Source of the DNA: Pezizomycotina sp. ARF18
Lineage: Eukaryota; Ascomycota
Length of the DNA: 64,000 nucleotides
Direction of reading: 5' to 3'
NCBI GenBank assembly: GCA_002224055.1
Contig: AZLU01000068.1
Coordinates: 124,001 to 188,000 of the forward strand
Positions 1 to 12,665 of the stretch are shown here, piece by piece. The notes beneath the pieces were generated by a model. It was not told where the DNA came from and made no database searches. It worked only from the letters and a program-made list of their open reading frames with translations. Numbering within the stretch: the stretch's first letter is position 1; each line of letters begins with the position of its first letter. Position numbers and translations under genes: made by a program.

Positions 1-1667
1 TAGGAGCCTCTCGCGAGTATGCGCAATGTCGTCCGATGACACCTTTGCAGGATCCTGGAGGATCGCGAAAAACCTCAGGAGCCTATTCCTTTCCTTTTAC
101 TATGTTTTCCTACCTATAAGCCTCCACCAGGCGGTTGGTTTTTGTCCCCCGTGGAAATAACTGGAAGCACTGCCTCCCTCAATTATAAAATTACCCTGAT
201 CGGTATTTATATCCAAAATTTCCAAGAAAACTGTTTCTTCGTCGTATCGAGAATTTGGGTTCCGTGTTCCCGTTCTCCCAGGACCTGTGTCACGATATTC
301 TTGCCCTTGCATGAGGTATGTCTTACTTGTGTCTGTTCTCTATGACCACTAGGGAGGATGCGATGAGCTCAGCATTCTGCACGTCCAACTTTTTTTCGAA
401 AAGACTTTGATGACCCCGTAAGCCGTGAATCATGAATCATATATCCGCCCCCATGCGATATCACGGTCACAAGCGATACAACAACAACCATCGCCAATCA
501 GTATACTGTCACTTTTTGAGAAACTTCATTCATCCAGTCATCCGGGATAACCGACTTAGGCAGCGTTTTCATTAAGGGTTTCGTGACTAAGACGTCGCCT
601 TCGAGTCCAACCTTTTGCACCTTCGGAGACGGTGCATCAGCGGCATTTCCGGAACCCCGCTCACGTGATACTGCTTGATTTAAAGGTTCGTTTAGTTCGT
701 TTTTATCGAAGCTTTTCTTAGTGGCGGTTCCTTTCTGGCCCTTGAAATTCGCTAGTTATCTCCGATTTCGTACATACGGCAAATCTATTATATTATTTAG
801 CTTGGGCCCTCGGGTGATTTTTTCTTTTCTTTTCTGGCACCGGGGAGGATTTTTTTCATATTTTTTTTTTTTTTCACTTCTTTCTTGTTAATTCATTTTT
901 TCACACTCCTGACCTGAGGAGCTTTTTCCTTCGTCCCCCGTTGTTCAGATTAACGACAAAGTCGACACGCAATTTAGGGTACTTTCGTTTAGGATTCGGA
1001 TAGGATTCCACCTCTGGAACCCACCTACATCCACCTTCATCCCATTCGTAATAATCCGAGCCCTTCATTAAACGCCTCCATTCGTCTCTATTGCACAGCC
1101 TTCTCTTCTTCTTTCCTGGAGCCTTGCTCCGGTCCATCGCTCCCTTTTCGTCCGTACTTTTCATTGGGGGGATCATTCGTCCCATCTTGAAACAGGATCG
1201 AGAAAAGAACAGATTTACATTTCGAGTCTCTCTGGAGTCTAGCCTCGTTTTATATTTCCGTTGGTTGTGATTGTTTATTTGGCCGGCTGTTTATCGTTCT
1301 TTTTATCTGATCAGGGTTGCTCCGTGGCGTTCCTCTGGAGGAGGCTAGTTTCCTCTTATTATAACCCCATTCCTTGCCGGGGATTTCCTTTCTCCTTCGT
1401 CTTTTCTTTCTTTCCTTCGGTTTCCATCGTAATCAGGATTCAGAAGTTTCTTCTTTTTGTTCATAAACGCATTTTTGATTCAAACGTCTCAATACACTTT
1501 CTCATTACTACCTTTTACCCAAAGGCGTGGGAAGACAGAACCCCTAAGGCCCGAGACCTCGGAAGTTAACAACCGCCGACATCTTGAAGCCGTTACCAGT
1601 AGTACCATGTCGTCAACGCCGGACAAGCCGGATACAGCAACGCTACTGTCTTCCCCACCTTTGCAGC
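1..1667. repeat. Copy 1 of a 1.67-kb near-perfect duplication (promoter plus 5' end of a transcription factor gene)
   Basis: This segment repeats at 12666-14331 in the same orientation. Reading both copies side by side I found five differences, all single-base changes in homopolymer length (near 818, 1302, 1405, 1547 and 1653-1656) and no substitutions. The copy contains the upstream region and first 20 codons (ATG at 1607) of the Zn2Cys6 gene that is complete at 14272, then departs from it at 1668, inside the CAG-repeat tract of the intact copy. The left edge coincides with the window edge, so the copy may extend further. It is either a very recent duplication or an assembly artefact. Confidence 0.95.
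901..1185 (-). CDS. Possible small basic protein, 94 residues (copy 1)
   Basis: An ATG-started frame of 94 codons encodes a Lys/Arg-rich, Trp-containing protein (segments such as NRDEWRRLMKGSDYYEWDEG). It lies upstream of and divergent from the transcription factor start, and an identical frame is present in the duplicated copy at 13567-13851. I do not recognise a family. Composition looks more protein-like than most frames nearby, but there is no independent evidence that it is expressed. Because the duplication is virtually identical, its presence in both copies is not evidence of selection. Confidence 0.2.
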   Translation of the reverse strand: MGRMIPPMKSTDEKGAMDRSKAPGKKKRRLCNRDEWRRLMKGSDYYEWDEGGCRWVPEVESYPNPKRKYPKLRVDFVVNLNNGGRRKKLLRSGV

Positions 1668-1693
1668 TGCGAGAGTCTGGCGCAATAATTTAG
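1607..1693 (+). pseudogene. Truncated 5' fragment of the Zn2Cys6 transcription factor gene
   Basis: The frame from the ATG at 1607 gives the same first 20 residues (MSSTPDKPDTATLLSSPPLQ) as the full gene at 14272, then runs into unrelated sequence (LRESGAII) and stops at 1693. No zinc cluster is encoded. This copy has four C at 1653-1656 where the full-length locus has three (14318-14320). Four is the number that connects the start codon in frame with the zinc cluster downstream at the full locus. Confidence 0.85.
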
Positions 1694-4600
1694 TACCGTA
1701 CACACAAACGCCAAAAATGCCCTGGCTTATTCGCGTGCCCTTGTGTTAAAGAGGGGAAGAAAAACAAAAAGTGGGTTCACTATTTTTCTCCTCTACACTC
1801 TGAACAAGGATACTTAAGTAATGATATGATGTAAGTGGAAAACGGAAAACGAAGTCATATTCTCCCACTCCCCAGTATTTTTTTTTTTTTTGCCTCAGTT
1901 ATTTCTTCGCCTCGTTCGGTTCCTGAGACGAGTCGAAGTCCCTTAGTAGGAGGCCTAAACCCGTCAAATCCTTGCAAAAACAAATATTTTGATATTTGGG
2001 GGCAAAAGGGGCGGGAGAAATCAGTTCATACAACACTCATTCTTTGCGGAGATTTGACAGGTTGGACTGTGCAGATTTTTTTTTTTTTGAAAGGGTTGTA
2101 TATAGAAGGAAAATTGCTGTAACCCCCTCCCAAAGCAAATGCAACACTCTGGTCCGACACGACGATTTTCAGTCGGAAACTGGATTGCTCGAGAATGCCG
2201 CAATGATGGTGTGATGCTTCTGCGCCAATATTCTAGAAAAAGACCGTTATACCTCAGTAACCCTAATAAGAAAAAAAAAAATCAGATAAGGTTGACTGTG
2301 AGGTTGAGAAAAATAGAGAAATACTGTACTAATTAGCGGTGAAGAGCCCATCATAATATAAGAGAGTACTAAGGATCTATACATAAGCAACGTCTTATAA
2401 TAAAATCCCAAATACCACCGTCGATTCCGTGCATAAGAGACACCAAAAAAATTTTTTTTTTAGTAAAAAGATCGATTTTCTATCAATTTTCCTCTTTTTA
2501 CGCATAAAAATATTGATTATACTCTATAATTATATATAAGCAAATACTCATAATATACTAAGTAAGATATTATTAGTATAAGCGACTATGCTTAGAATTC
2601 GCTATACCACCCCAAATTAATATAAGAGACGTTGCTTCACAGCCAATTCAGGCGGTATCACGATGAAGAAAGAAATGAAGAACGAAGAAAGTAAATTGAA
2701 GAAGAGAAAAGGAAGCAAAATTTGCGTCTAGAGTTCACGTAGGCTCTCTGTCCACATTTGAGCTCATAGGTATTGAGTTCATTCAAAGAGTTTTCACATG
2801 AAGTATGCTGAGCCCTTGTTGCCTTGCCATGCACCCAACGAAAAAGTTCATGATCTTTCGGCAAGGACAAGGCCCCCCAAAAAAAAAAAATACGGTTTCG
2901 ATCGAAAATAACTGACGATCCTAGCATAGAGAACCCTTCTCAAGAGACGATCCTCAGGTTGAGCTTGAAGGGCACTGACATGGATGGAAAAAAGATCAAA
3001 AACAAGGTTCTCCAGAAACATCTGATTGGCGTTTTTTTGTGCTATGCGCATCCGCATACCATGGCGTACAAAGTGAGGGGTGATTTTCTAAAGCGCAGCC
3101 AAAGAGGCTCGCGCACGTGCCACCTCAAAAGAGTGAGCGGCCACAACTTTTGTTCGTTTCGGAATATGCAGATGCCGCCGTGCGTTGCCTATTTTTGTCC
3201 GGTTTTCCCTTCCTTTCGGGCATTGGCGAAATTCTAGAATCCTTCGGCGAGCGAAAAAACTCGTCACGTTGTTTAAAATGCAGGTTGTATGTAATCGGTA
3301 TGTTATTGGCGGGCGAAAAAGGAACATTCGATTCGGCTTCGGGTAGAAGAAAAATAAAGGAAGAACGGTCACCCTGCCCTTTTCGGATGTGATATTTTTA
3401 TAATAATGCTGAAACGTTTTGGCGAGAAGGGCCCTAAAAACTAATACTTGTATCTGGTCTTTGTTTTTTATACCCCAGATTTTTTTGTTCAACAAGACGG
3501 CCAAACGAGAGCTAAAGATAAGAAACTGGGGTGAATCCCTGATAGATCAGTAAGTATATATATATTGATATTTTTTGATATATATATTTGTTTTAAATAT
3601 TTACAACGAAGTGTCATATAAAAAAGGGAAAGGGTTGGTAGGTCGCAGAATCGACGGGGCTGAAGGAAGTGGAAAAAGTGAAGATAAGTAATTTGCATCT
3701 GCAAGAAGAAAAGGACTATAGCGGTGAGGGGTAGGTCGATAAACGAATGAAATCGAGGAAGTATGGAACAAATAGAGAGGAATAGAAGACAGAAGATAAA
3801 CTTATTAAAAAAAAGATAAAATATTATTTGAATTAAAAAAAATTAAGGGAATAAACACTTAAATAAAATTATTAAGATCAAGCAAAATATATTAAAAAGA
3901 GAACACCGAAAAAAAGTAGATCTTCAGACTCTGTCCACCACTGCCAACAACTACAGCTACAGTATACTCGCTCGCTCGCTATATGTACCATACTACCGCT
4001 GAGCTGCCATCTCCTTAAAATGAATTAGAAAGAAAAAAAATTTTTTGAAAAAAAAAAAAAAAAAAAAAAACTTAAGAATCCAATTTTAGATATTCCTGCC
4101 ATTTCGCAAAATACCACTTCCCTTCGCCGCCAGGTCCTGCAAGAAAGATAAAATAGAATAAATATAAAACTCCCGTCCAAGTCCCTCCTTCCGTCTTTGT
4201 CGTCGTATTCGTTGTCAAAAGTTATTTGACGTCGCTTTTCGCGATAAGAGATTTAGGAGGGTTTAAAAGAAAAACGCCAACAACCGACTTTTCCGCCAAA
4301 ATGCAAAAGGTACGTGGACCAGTTACATCGCCTTTTTTTCGTTTGCCTTTTTTATTTTTCAAATTTTTTTTGTATTGATTTTTCAAACTTTTTATATTTT
4401 TTTGGTGATATAACATCTCAAAAAGATGGACATCCTTTCTTCTCTTCAAGTTGTTGGGAAAAAAAAAAAAAAAAAAAAAAAAACAGATTCCTCCCCGTTT
4501 CTCCGTCAAAGTATGCCTTTGTAGTATATTGAAACCAGCACCTGGAAATGCATAATTTGTTAAAAAAAAATCCTTATTTCGCCATATTGTCTTCTCCAAC

Positions 4601-6113
4601 TTTTGTTTCCATGTCTTCTTGTCTTTTGTAGCTGTCATTACCAACCTTTAGAGTAGAAAGATAAGTCGTTTCTAATAGAAACTCTTTTTTTCTTCGCCCC
4701 GATTTTTCGTTATGCTTGTTTCTTGTTCTTTGCGCAGGTAGAGCCTGTAGAACTCAGATGAAACTGGCAACAACAAATATTAAAAGTCAAAACGTGATGA
4801 GATGGTAATGTGGAGAGATATTGAAGTATTAAATTAGCAACTAAGAGGATAAATATAAAAAGCCAACAAACCAGAAATGAGCAAAGTATAGAGGGGAAAA
4901 ATAAAATAAAAAAAAAACTCGAAGATGCTCCTAGAGAGAAAGGGAAAGGGAAGAACAAAGATGTTTAGGAACTTGTAATATATAAAATCAGAAAGGCCGA
5001 TAAGAAAAGTCACCGGAGCTCCAGTTCCCTATACCGATTCTTTAACCACCGGACATGAAAAAGGAGAAATAGAAAGGAAGTTTATATTTAAGAAGCACCA
5101 TGTGTGAAAGGGAAAGTCGTAAATGAAAAACACCAAAGCAACCAAACAGAGAATAATTTGTATATATAAAGGTTGAAAAGAAAAGGAACAAGATTGGATT
5201 AATAGATCAAAAAACAGCGGTTCTTAGAAAAAAGACAAAAGGTAAGGTGTAAATTTTTCCGGAATAACAAACGATAATATATAGCAGCTTTTTTTACCTT
5301 TTCAAAAACAATGTCCATAATACAACGGAAAGGAGAGATTTGCCCCCGCAAATGCTTTGGAGTGAACGCACATACATAATGCATCATCAAACCTCGATAC
5401 AAAATAAAAACCCTTCGCCTTCACTTTTTAGAACACAAAAACCGATATCAAATGGAAAGAACTGAATAACACCGAGAACTCAGGGAATGGGAACGATAAG
5501 GAAAAAGAAAAATAAGAAACAGAAGCAAAGATATGAAGAAAACCAGATCCAAGTGAATATGCAGCTTGAATTATGAGAAAGATGTCTGTCTTTTGTCTTT
5601 GACAGTCTTTTTCGGTGATTTTTCTCTTGTGTTTGCATGTTCTTCGTTCAGTTGTATTTGGTTCGGGAGAAAGGGCGGGAACCCTGACCAAATCTGGGGA
5701 AGTTGTTGCATCGCACAAGGGACGGCTTTGGCAGATGAGATGAAAAACCCGTTAAGTGGGTTGTTCAGTCGAAAGACTTATCCTTCGGTGGCTATTTGGT
5801 GAAGCCTTAGAGGAATATAAGTAGCTGAGAAGAAAGACGAAAAGAAATCAAAAGACGGTATAACTCTCGCTGATGCAGACTGGGTACGTTCTCGGTTCCG
5901 AGAAGTATTAAAGGCTGAAGGTGTAAATAAGATGTAAAAGAGAAAAAAAAGGAAAGGAAATGTAACTCAAATTGGCAAGCGAAACGAAAACAAGAAACGA
6001 AATAAACCAGGCCCGCAATACGCCTTAACCTTGTAGATGTAAGTGAACTGATATAGGAAACAGATATCAACCAAAAATATGTTGGAATATATGCAATCAT
6101 TTTCGTCGTAGCA
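1668..6113. other. Long non-coding stretch with poly-A/T tracts
   Basis: About 4.4 kb without a convincing gene. It is rich in A/T runs, including A tracts at 4048-4070 (23) and 4459-4483 (25), and short TA repeats near 3550-3590. The longest open frames (for example 3088-3504 on the minus strand) read as low-complexity F/K-rich translations of homopolymers and have no motif I recognise. It presumably contains the 3' untranslated region of the minus-strand gene ending near 6114. Confidence 0.5.
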
Positions 6114-7997
6114 TTAACCCCAAACGCTTGCAACAGTCCGAGTCCCTTACCTCCCCAAACCTTACCCCAGCCGATGCTAGGATCTTGGTTCGGGTTGGCG
6201 GACTTGTTGGAGGCTGCGGAAGCAGAGCGCTCACTGGGGGTTGCTGCTGTGTTGCTGCTGGTGCTGAACAGCTTGGGCTTTATTGAAAGGATCCTCGGCA
6301 TGAAAACCGTAACCGAGGGGGGAAGGGAGTGGCGTGGTCGACCGCTTCTGGATTCCAGGAGTCGGAACCTGGGACATGCCCTGCGAAGCGGGCGAGTTCC
6401 GATAGGGCTACACCAGGGTTGGTGATAGGAGTAGTAGAGGTTCGCCCAATCCTCTGGGTGGTGATCCACCGGGAGAAGAGGCAGAAGTGCGGCTTGATTG
6501 AGCTAAAAGACAGGCAGCAAAGATAAATGTTAGTATATATATACATATATATATAAGACGGCTAAAGAGTTATACGTAACGAAACGAAAAAAGGGCAAGG
6601 AATTGTGGAAAATCAAGAAAATAAAAAAAAAAAAAAATGAGGATAAAACGAACTATTGGTGCGCGAGCGGGCTGGGGAGGCACCAATGCTGGTAGCAGTG
6701 TTCTCAGAAAGGGACTGAGCTTGTCCATCCTGGCTGTTTTGAAACCCAAATGGATCAAACGCCAAGGGAGGGCCCGCGGGTACCTCCGAGACGGATCCAG
6801 CTGTGGACGGCGGGTTGGATGCCCGAGGCGTATGAGGTTCTCCCAAATTGAAAGATTCCTCTACGGGGGTTGAACTTTCTCCGTAAAGAGCCTGTGCTGA
6901 CGAGCAATGAGTTCCCGACGGTCCTCCTCGCTCATAGCTCCAGGGCTCATTACGCGCTCTTTTCCTGGAAATCCAGACATCTCCGCTAGGAGCGCTGGAA
7001 AAAGCCATGTGAGTTACGATTGCGCATTACAAGCAGAACCGTAGCATCAAAAGAAAAAAAGAGAGAGAGGGGGATAGAGAGAAAATTTATTCGAAAATGT
7101 GCATGATCTAGGAAAGAATATTGAAAGACCATAAATGGAATTTGGACGTACTCCTGTTATACTGTTGCTCCTGGTGGTAGTTGCGAAGATCCCTTTCTCT
7201 CTGGGCAGCAAGGCGTCGCTTCGCTTGCAACATCTGTTCAGACTCGGACGGGCGAGGAATAAAACGCTGGTTGGCATAGAAATTCTGGAGGTTTGCAGCC
7301 GACTGGGAGCGAAAAATCTCCTCGTAGTTGCCGCTGGCGGAGTAATTTCTCGGCGGCATCTGATGGCCAAGTCTCGGCTCTAATGGTAAGAAAGAAATTT
7401 TTATATTAGTTGAGAGTTCAAGGATCCCCACACAAAATCAAGCCTTGGGAAGCAAAAACATACGAGCACCTCCGAGAACCGGCATGGAGTCTCGTCGTGG
7501 AGTGAACATTTTGCCGCTCTTGACAAGGTTGTCAACAGCTCTATCAACCTCTATATTCCAGCGACAAAAGAAAAGAAAGTTAGCATATGCAAGTAATATG
7601 TTATCACCGAAATGTCCGCTCAAGTTACGAATTATTTCTCTCACGTCCTGCAACTGGAAGAAACTCCAATACAACGCCAAAATATTATTTATGATATGAC
7701 GTGGTATATTGCCACTCGAGGCAACAATATCCCATCGAGTCATCAATCTCGGGGCAAGGACGGAGTAAGCAATAACATATTCGGATATAAAAATCAGTAA
7801 GACGTACCATCAAGCTGAGAGCCGAACGCAGTAGGATCCTCCGGCTTCATTTGGGCTGCTCCTTCCCGGTTAGATTCCAAATGTGCGTTGTAATCGGACC
7901 GAGCCAAACGCGTAACCTCCGTTGCTGCTGCGGGCGTCCCAACCAGGACGGTTGTTCGGCCAAGGTCCGCCGGGATGTTGCCTTCGTAATAAGACAT
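6114..7997 (-). CDS. Multi-exon conserved-looking fungal protein of unknown function
   Basis: ATG at 7997 opens MSYYEGNIPADLGRTTVLVG. Clear exons are 7997-7808, 7550-7464 and 7379-7152, joined by GTACGT, GTATGT and GTACGT donors with TAG acceptors and consistent phase (E-V-D-R-A-V-D-N-L-V-K-S-G-K-M follows the first junction). A fourth exon begins near 6983 and contains EEDRRELIARQH followed, one base out of frame at 6891-6892, by ALYGES. The remainder is Ser/Pro/Gln-rich low complexity. The best terminus ends in S-V-W-G with TAA at 6114-6116. A charged R/Q-rich helix (QAKRRLAAQRERDLRNYHQEQQ) lies mid-protein. At least three single-base frame slips interrupt it. No catalytic domain is visible. 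It may be an RNA-binding or scaffold-type disordered protein, but that is a guess. Confidence 0.65.
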
Positions 7998-8475
7998 CGT
8001 GCAAAGAGTTGAGTTCGCTCCGAAAAAAACCAGAGATGCTCCTGATACTAAAAGATCTGATATTAGGTTTTATATTCCAAGTGAAATAGTAAAGTACCGA
8101 TTCTTTTCTGAATATATCTTTTTCCGACAAAACTGGCCCTCCATTTCGACATCAGGACCCCTTCCTAATCATTTGATTTTATTTCTTTTCACCCTCATTT
8201 TTCTCCTCCCCTCAAATTCAGATCGCTGATATACCGCAACAGGTGTGAGCTGAAATATTCCCCGAAGCCTCCACATTTCACCGCAACCATATCGCATGGC
8301 GAACCACCCAAAAAAGGACCGTCCACCTCTTAAAGTTCATAATATGTCAAGGTATAAATAGTAATATATAACTTTTTGAACACATTGATTCTCGGTAGAT
8401 AGGGTCATCTTAAAAACTCACCTTATGATTATATTTATATATATATAAATTATTATATCAGGGGGTTGCCACTTC

Positions 8476-8506
<31 letters not shown>

Positions 8507-9144
8507 CGTCAAAAGAAACAAAAAAAATAATAAACCTCCGTCGTCGCTCTTCCCTTTCTTTTTCCTATCCGGATATGAAGAGAAAGAGGCTTAACAGGGA
8601 GAAAAGGAGGTTGAATCTCACAAAAATGATGGAGGTGAGGATGATAAGAGGAGAAAAGAGGGAGATAGAAGGAAGGAAAGAGGAGGTGTGTGTTAGTTAG
8701 CGGTGGTGTGTTGTTAAAAGGAAAAAATAAAAATAAAAAAAAAAATAAAATTTTGTTTCTTCTACTTGGGTCCTCTTTACACATGAAAGATTGCGGAGAG
8801 GAATGAAGGGAAAAGAGGATTTTTTTTTTTTTCTTTTCTTCCTCAGCCGATGGGCGAGTGGTAATTATAAGTCTTAAATAAGAGATATAGAAATTTTTTA
8901 AGAAGAAAAAAATAAATATATTATTTATATATAAGCATATTAATATATAACGACGGGAAAAAAAGGAAATATATTAATAGAAGAAAAGGGAAGGGGTCAA
9001 AAAAAAAAAAGAAAGAAAGAAAAAAGTAATAATTACTTAGGGAAATAATCAAGAAGCGCTAGGAAGGAGAAGGGAAGGACGGGGAAAAAAGGCAGAAAGA
9101 AAAAAAATTAAAAATTAAAAATGGAAATAAATAAAATTAATTTA

Positions 9145-9185
<41 letters not shown>

Positions 9186-10377
9186 GAGCGAGGAACCCGT
9201 AAAGTAGTGAAATGTGTGTGCGTGGACAAGGTTTGTGGGCAATGGAAAATGGACACCGAGAAATTAATATATTACTTTTTTGGTGTGCGGTGTGAGGGCT
9301 TTCTGGATAATATTTAATGAATATATATATATAATTATTTATTTAAATTTTTTTTTTTCTGATCATGTCTGTAGGTAGTCTGAAGACCCTCTCAGACTAC
9401 CTGTAGAATCCTATATAAATGAATTGAACTTCTGTTTTGACACACAGAAAGGGACGAGATATTTCTGATCGGAATTAATTTTAAAAATCAAATATATATT
9501 ACAGCGATTGTATATATATATATATATATATATTGAAATTCAACCCCTCTTTTCTTCTCCGGGTACACGTTGTCGATGGGCGAGAAGAGAACTAAGGAGG
9601 AGAAGTCGCAATAAGCATGGAAGAAGGAAAATAAGGAGATATAAACGCTACGACTAAAGGATTCATTAGATATTTTATTTCACCCTTGAAGTTGCACCCG
9701 AAAATCAATCCGTATTACGCGAGTTAAATCGAAAAATTTTTTTTTTTTGCTTCTTCCTCTTCTTCGTCTTCCTTTTGACCGCAATATCTCGTTCCCTTCA
9801 ATATCTCCGTCTTTCTTTGCTCTCGTATCTGAAATATTCCATATTTATTGCAAGAAGTAATACGCCAAATAGAACTGGGACCGATTTCTGTGCACTTCTG
9901 AACTTACCGCACAAAAGTACGTAACACTTTGGGAAGCCGTCAGAAAATTTCAGTCAAGGACGACATCCGATAGGGGGAGACAAAGAAAAGGAAAAAAGAA
10001 AAAGAAAGTGTGCGAGTATATATGTATACAGTGTGTGGTGAAGAACCCTAAGTGAGACTAAATCCAGAAATATATAATTTCAAAACGGACTAGGGTGTGA
10101 AAGCGTGCAAAAACTATTGGTTATAGCAAATTCCCTAATGGATTTAAAACTAACAGAAGATATTATTATTATATTATATTATTATATTATATGATAAAGA
10201 TATATATATATATATATCGTGATATTATTTTTCTTCCCCTATACGAACTATAATATAATATACTTATATAGTATAATACTGACTAGATAACGACTCCAAG
10301 CTTCTTCAATCTCTATTATTTTATAACACCTTAATACCTACTCTTTACTTTTAAAAAGAATCAAAACGGGACTTATA
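7998..10377. other. AT-rich intergenic region with homopolymer and TA tracts
   Basis: No convincing gene. It contains A tracts at 8476-8501 (26) and 9146-9184 (39, the longest in the window), a TA repeat around 9510-9532 and TA/ATT repeats at 10155-10220. It separates the minus-strand gene starting at 7997 from the small plus-strand candidate at 10378, so it should carry both promoters. Confidence 0.5.
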
Positions 10378-10657
10378 ATGCCGCAGCACAATGTCAACAA
10401 TCCGCCAGTGCTGCAGTCTCTATCTCGAGCGCCATCTATGCAGCGGCTTAAATCGAGAAAAGGAGAAGGAAATCCCAGGGATGAACAGGTTCTCGGGTAT
10501 TAACAAAAAGGTTGGTGATATATGAAATACTGTTTAATTAAATCTTTCCTCTCTTCCCCCTTTTTTTAGATTGCGGATTTGGGAAATTCCAGAAGACGTA
10601 CAGCCAGCTAGTGTTAGTAGCGTAAAGGATATCTATTGTCGGACCAGCGATATTTGA
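10378..10657 (+). CDS. Candidate two-exon small protein, 68 residues
   Basis: An island of higher GC stands out in AT-rich surroundings. Exon 1 (10378-10496) encodes MPQHNVNNPPVLQSLSRAPS and continues to an Arg/Lys-rich segment ending DEQVLG. A GTATTA donor at 10497 and a polypyrimidine tract ending TTTTTTTAG at 10569 define a 73-nt intron. Exon 2 (10570-10657) continues in phase (LRIWEIPEDVQPASVSSVKD) to TGA at 10655-10657. The spliced length is exactly 69 codons including stop. The donor is weak and I recognise no family. It could instead be a leader or N-terminal exon pair of a longer gene whose continuation I cannot see. Confidence 0.35.
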
Positions 10658-12665
10658 CAAGAAACAATTATTTGCAGGATTGTTGTTCCTTTGGAGTTTC
10701 TTATTTCACTCTTTTTATTGATTAATATCTAACAAAACTAATATCCATAGAACCAGCCAATAAACAGTGTATATTTGTTGTATATCTTGAATATTGGCGA
10801 TAATACGATTTGTTAATATCGAGTTTTTGGATTTTAGTTTTTTTTTTTTTTTTTTTTTTTTTGACTTCGATACAATATACTATTGAAAAAGCAATGTATT
10901 CTAGAGCGTCGCTAGACGTAGATATCACTTATTATTCCTTCGCCGCTTGTCCGACAATCCGCTGATAAACTTACTACTATACTATAGGCAGAAAGCTTTT
11001 GGTCTGGTTTGTAATATTTTATAGCTCTGGGTTATCGCGGGATCGGGAAAAAGCGGTACAATCGTTTTTGTATGTACCTGTGTGCGTAACATTCGGCAAC
11101 GCTCTTATATTTCCTTTTTTCTCTATACTGTTCTTATATTCAATATATCCTTTTTTCTCTATACTGTTCTCATGTTCATATAAAAGGCAGTTCAGGAAAA
11201 GCTTCGGATTGAACCATATATCTCTATCGCGAGGCTGGCTTTAATATACGACATTCACAGGGAATATAGATTTCTACTCAGTTCTTTCCTTTCTCCCTTA
11301 TTTTCTCTCTCTAATGACAAGGGATCATCCTAGCCGAAAAGGCCATATCTCTATCTCTATCGTTGTATTGTTGCACAAAAAAATGAGAAACCTCGCCGAC
11401 TCGTTTGAGCTTGAGTCTCTTTTAACCGCCCTTCTTCCTTTTTTCCCGTCTCCAAAGAATTGTCAGGTTTCTGCTGCAGCTGTATGTGCGTACGCCTGCA
11501 CCCAAATTTAATAGTGTCCACGAGCCCGGTTTCGTATGTTTCTTCATTCTCCTCTCCTTTTTCTTTTTCTAACTACCGGTACCTGAATCCTGAACCCCGT
11601 TCTTATTCGTATTGCAACACAAAACCGGCATCCATTTCGTTCTCAGCTCCATAGTGTCTGAAAATGGGACACGTAACTCCAAAGGGCACAAGACTTGGAC
11701 TAATTCGCATTCTAACAATACGAAGTCCTTGACTCTTTCGAGGTTAATCAACCGGGAGTGTGTCGAACATCCCCATTGAGTTAATAGCATTAAGGGCGCA
11801 AGATATCCTAAAGAATGTAGGAATAACAGTAGCGCCGGGTATCCTACCATAGTTCTGACTCAGGAACGCCGTTATTGAAATTTCCTTCCTTATGTGAGAA
11901 TGATAAAGGTCCAGGAACGCTTATATCATGGCTTTTGTCTCGAAACCGCCGCTCCTTGATTTGCCTGTTACTCGCGTAAGTTTCCTGGACTAGATTCTTA
12001 AAAAAAGCAGAAAGAAAAGAACGGTCAAAATAACATAACAGCATCGAGGAACTTTATTATTCTTACATCGAGACCGCTCAATTATAGCTTGATTTTGTTG
12101 TGGCTATATCGTGTATTGGTCGATTGCTTCAGTGTCCCTCGCAACTGGCGCGACAAGACCTGTTCGTCGCAGATTTTGTTTTTTTACCATTGCCAGCGCC
12201 AAGCTCCCTCGGGGTCTTGATATAGAGATCTTGATGTATCTCGGGACCGACTATTCGGCTCCGAGTCAATTTGAGCTATATAGCTCGACCTGTGTAATAT
12301 ACCCTGTCTAAAGTCCGTGAGCTAATATAATAAAATCCTGAAAAATACAAAACGTTGAGTCATTCGTTAGCGAAATAAGCTACAATCGGGAAATTGGTGG
12401 TTGGCGTATTGTGCGCCCCCTCAAATTCTCGATCCTCCGAATAAACAATTGGAAAGTAGAGTCCTGCTTTTCTCTGCTAGTGTCACGACCGTGATGCATA
12501 GCGCTGACTGGATCAAGCTAGTCTGCGAATGGTCGCTTAGTGAAACAGGTTGGGTAGATTGATGATGATGATGTCTTGAAGTCGTGAGGTTTTTTTTTTT
12601 AGTCTTCAAGAGTACGTGGAAAAACTTCAGACTAAGCGCTCACGTATTTTCTCCGGCTCAGCAGA
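10658..12665. other. Intergenic region upstream of the duplicated promoter
   Basis: About 2 kb without a convincing gene. A T tract at 10838-10862 (25) is followed by mixed-composition DNA with a direct repeat of roughly 30 nt (ccttttttctctatactgtt at about 11113 and again at about 11149). Several open frames of 60-90 codons exist on both strands, but none shows a motif, and neighbouring frames are equally long. Confidence 0.45.

Noticed and set aside
100-312. 70-codon minus-strand frame present in both copies of the duplication
   Set aside because: Its recurrence is explained by the near-identical duplication. No motif, and a comparable frame lies on the opposite strand.
3088-3504. 138-codon minus-strand open frame
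   Set aside because: F/K-rich low complexity from A/T runs, no motif, and equally long frames occur on the other strand.
4222-4644. 140-codon minus-strand open frame
   Set aside because: It runs straight through a 25-base homopolymer (poly-Phe) and has no coding-like segments.
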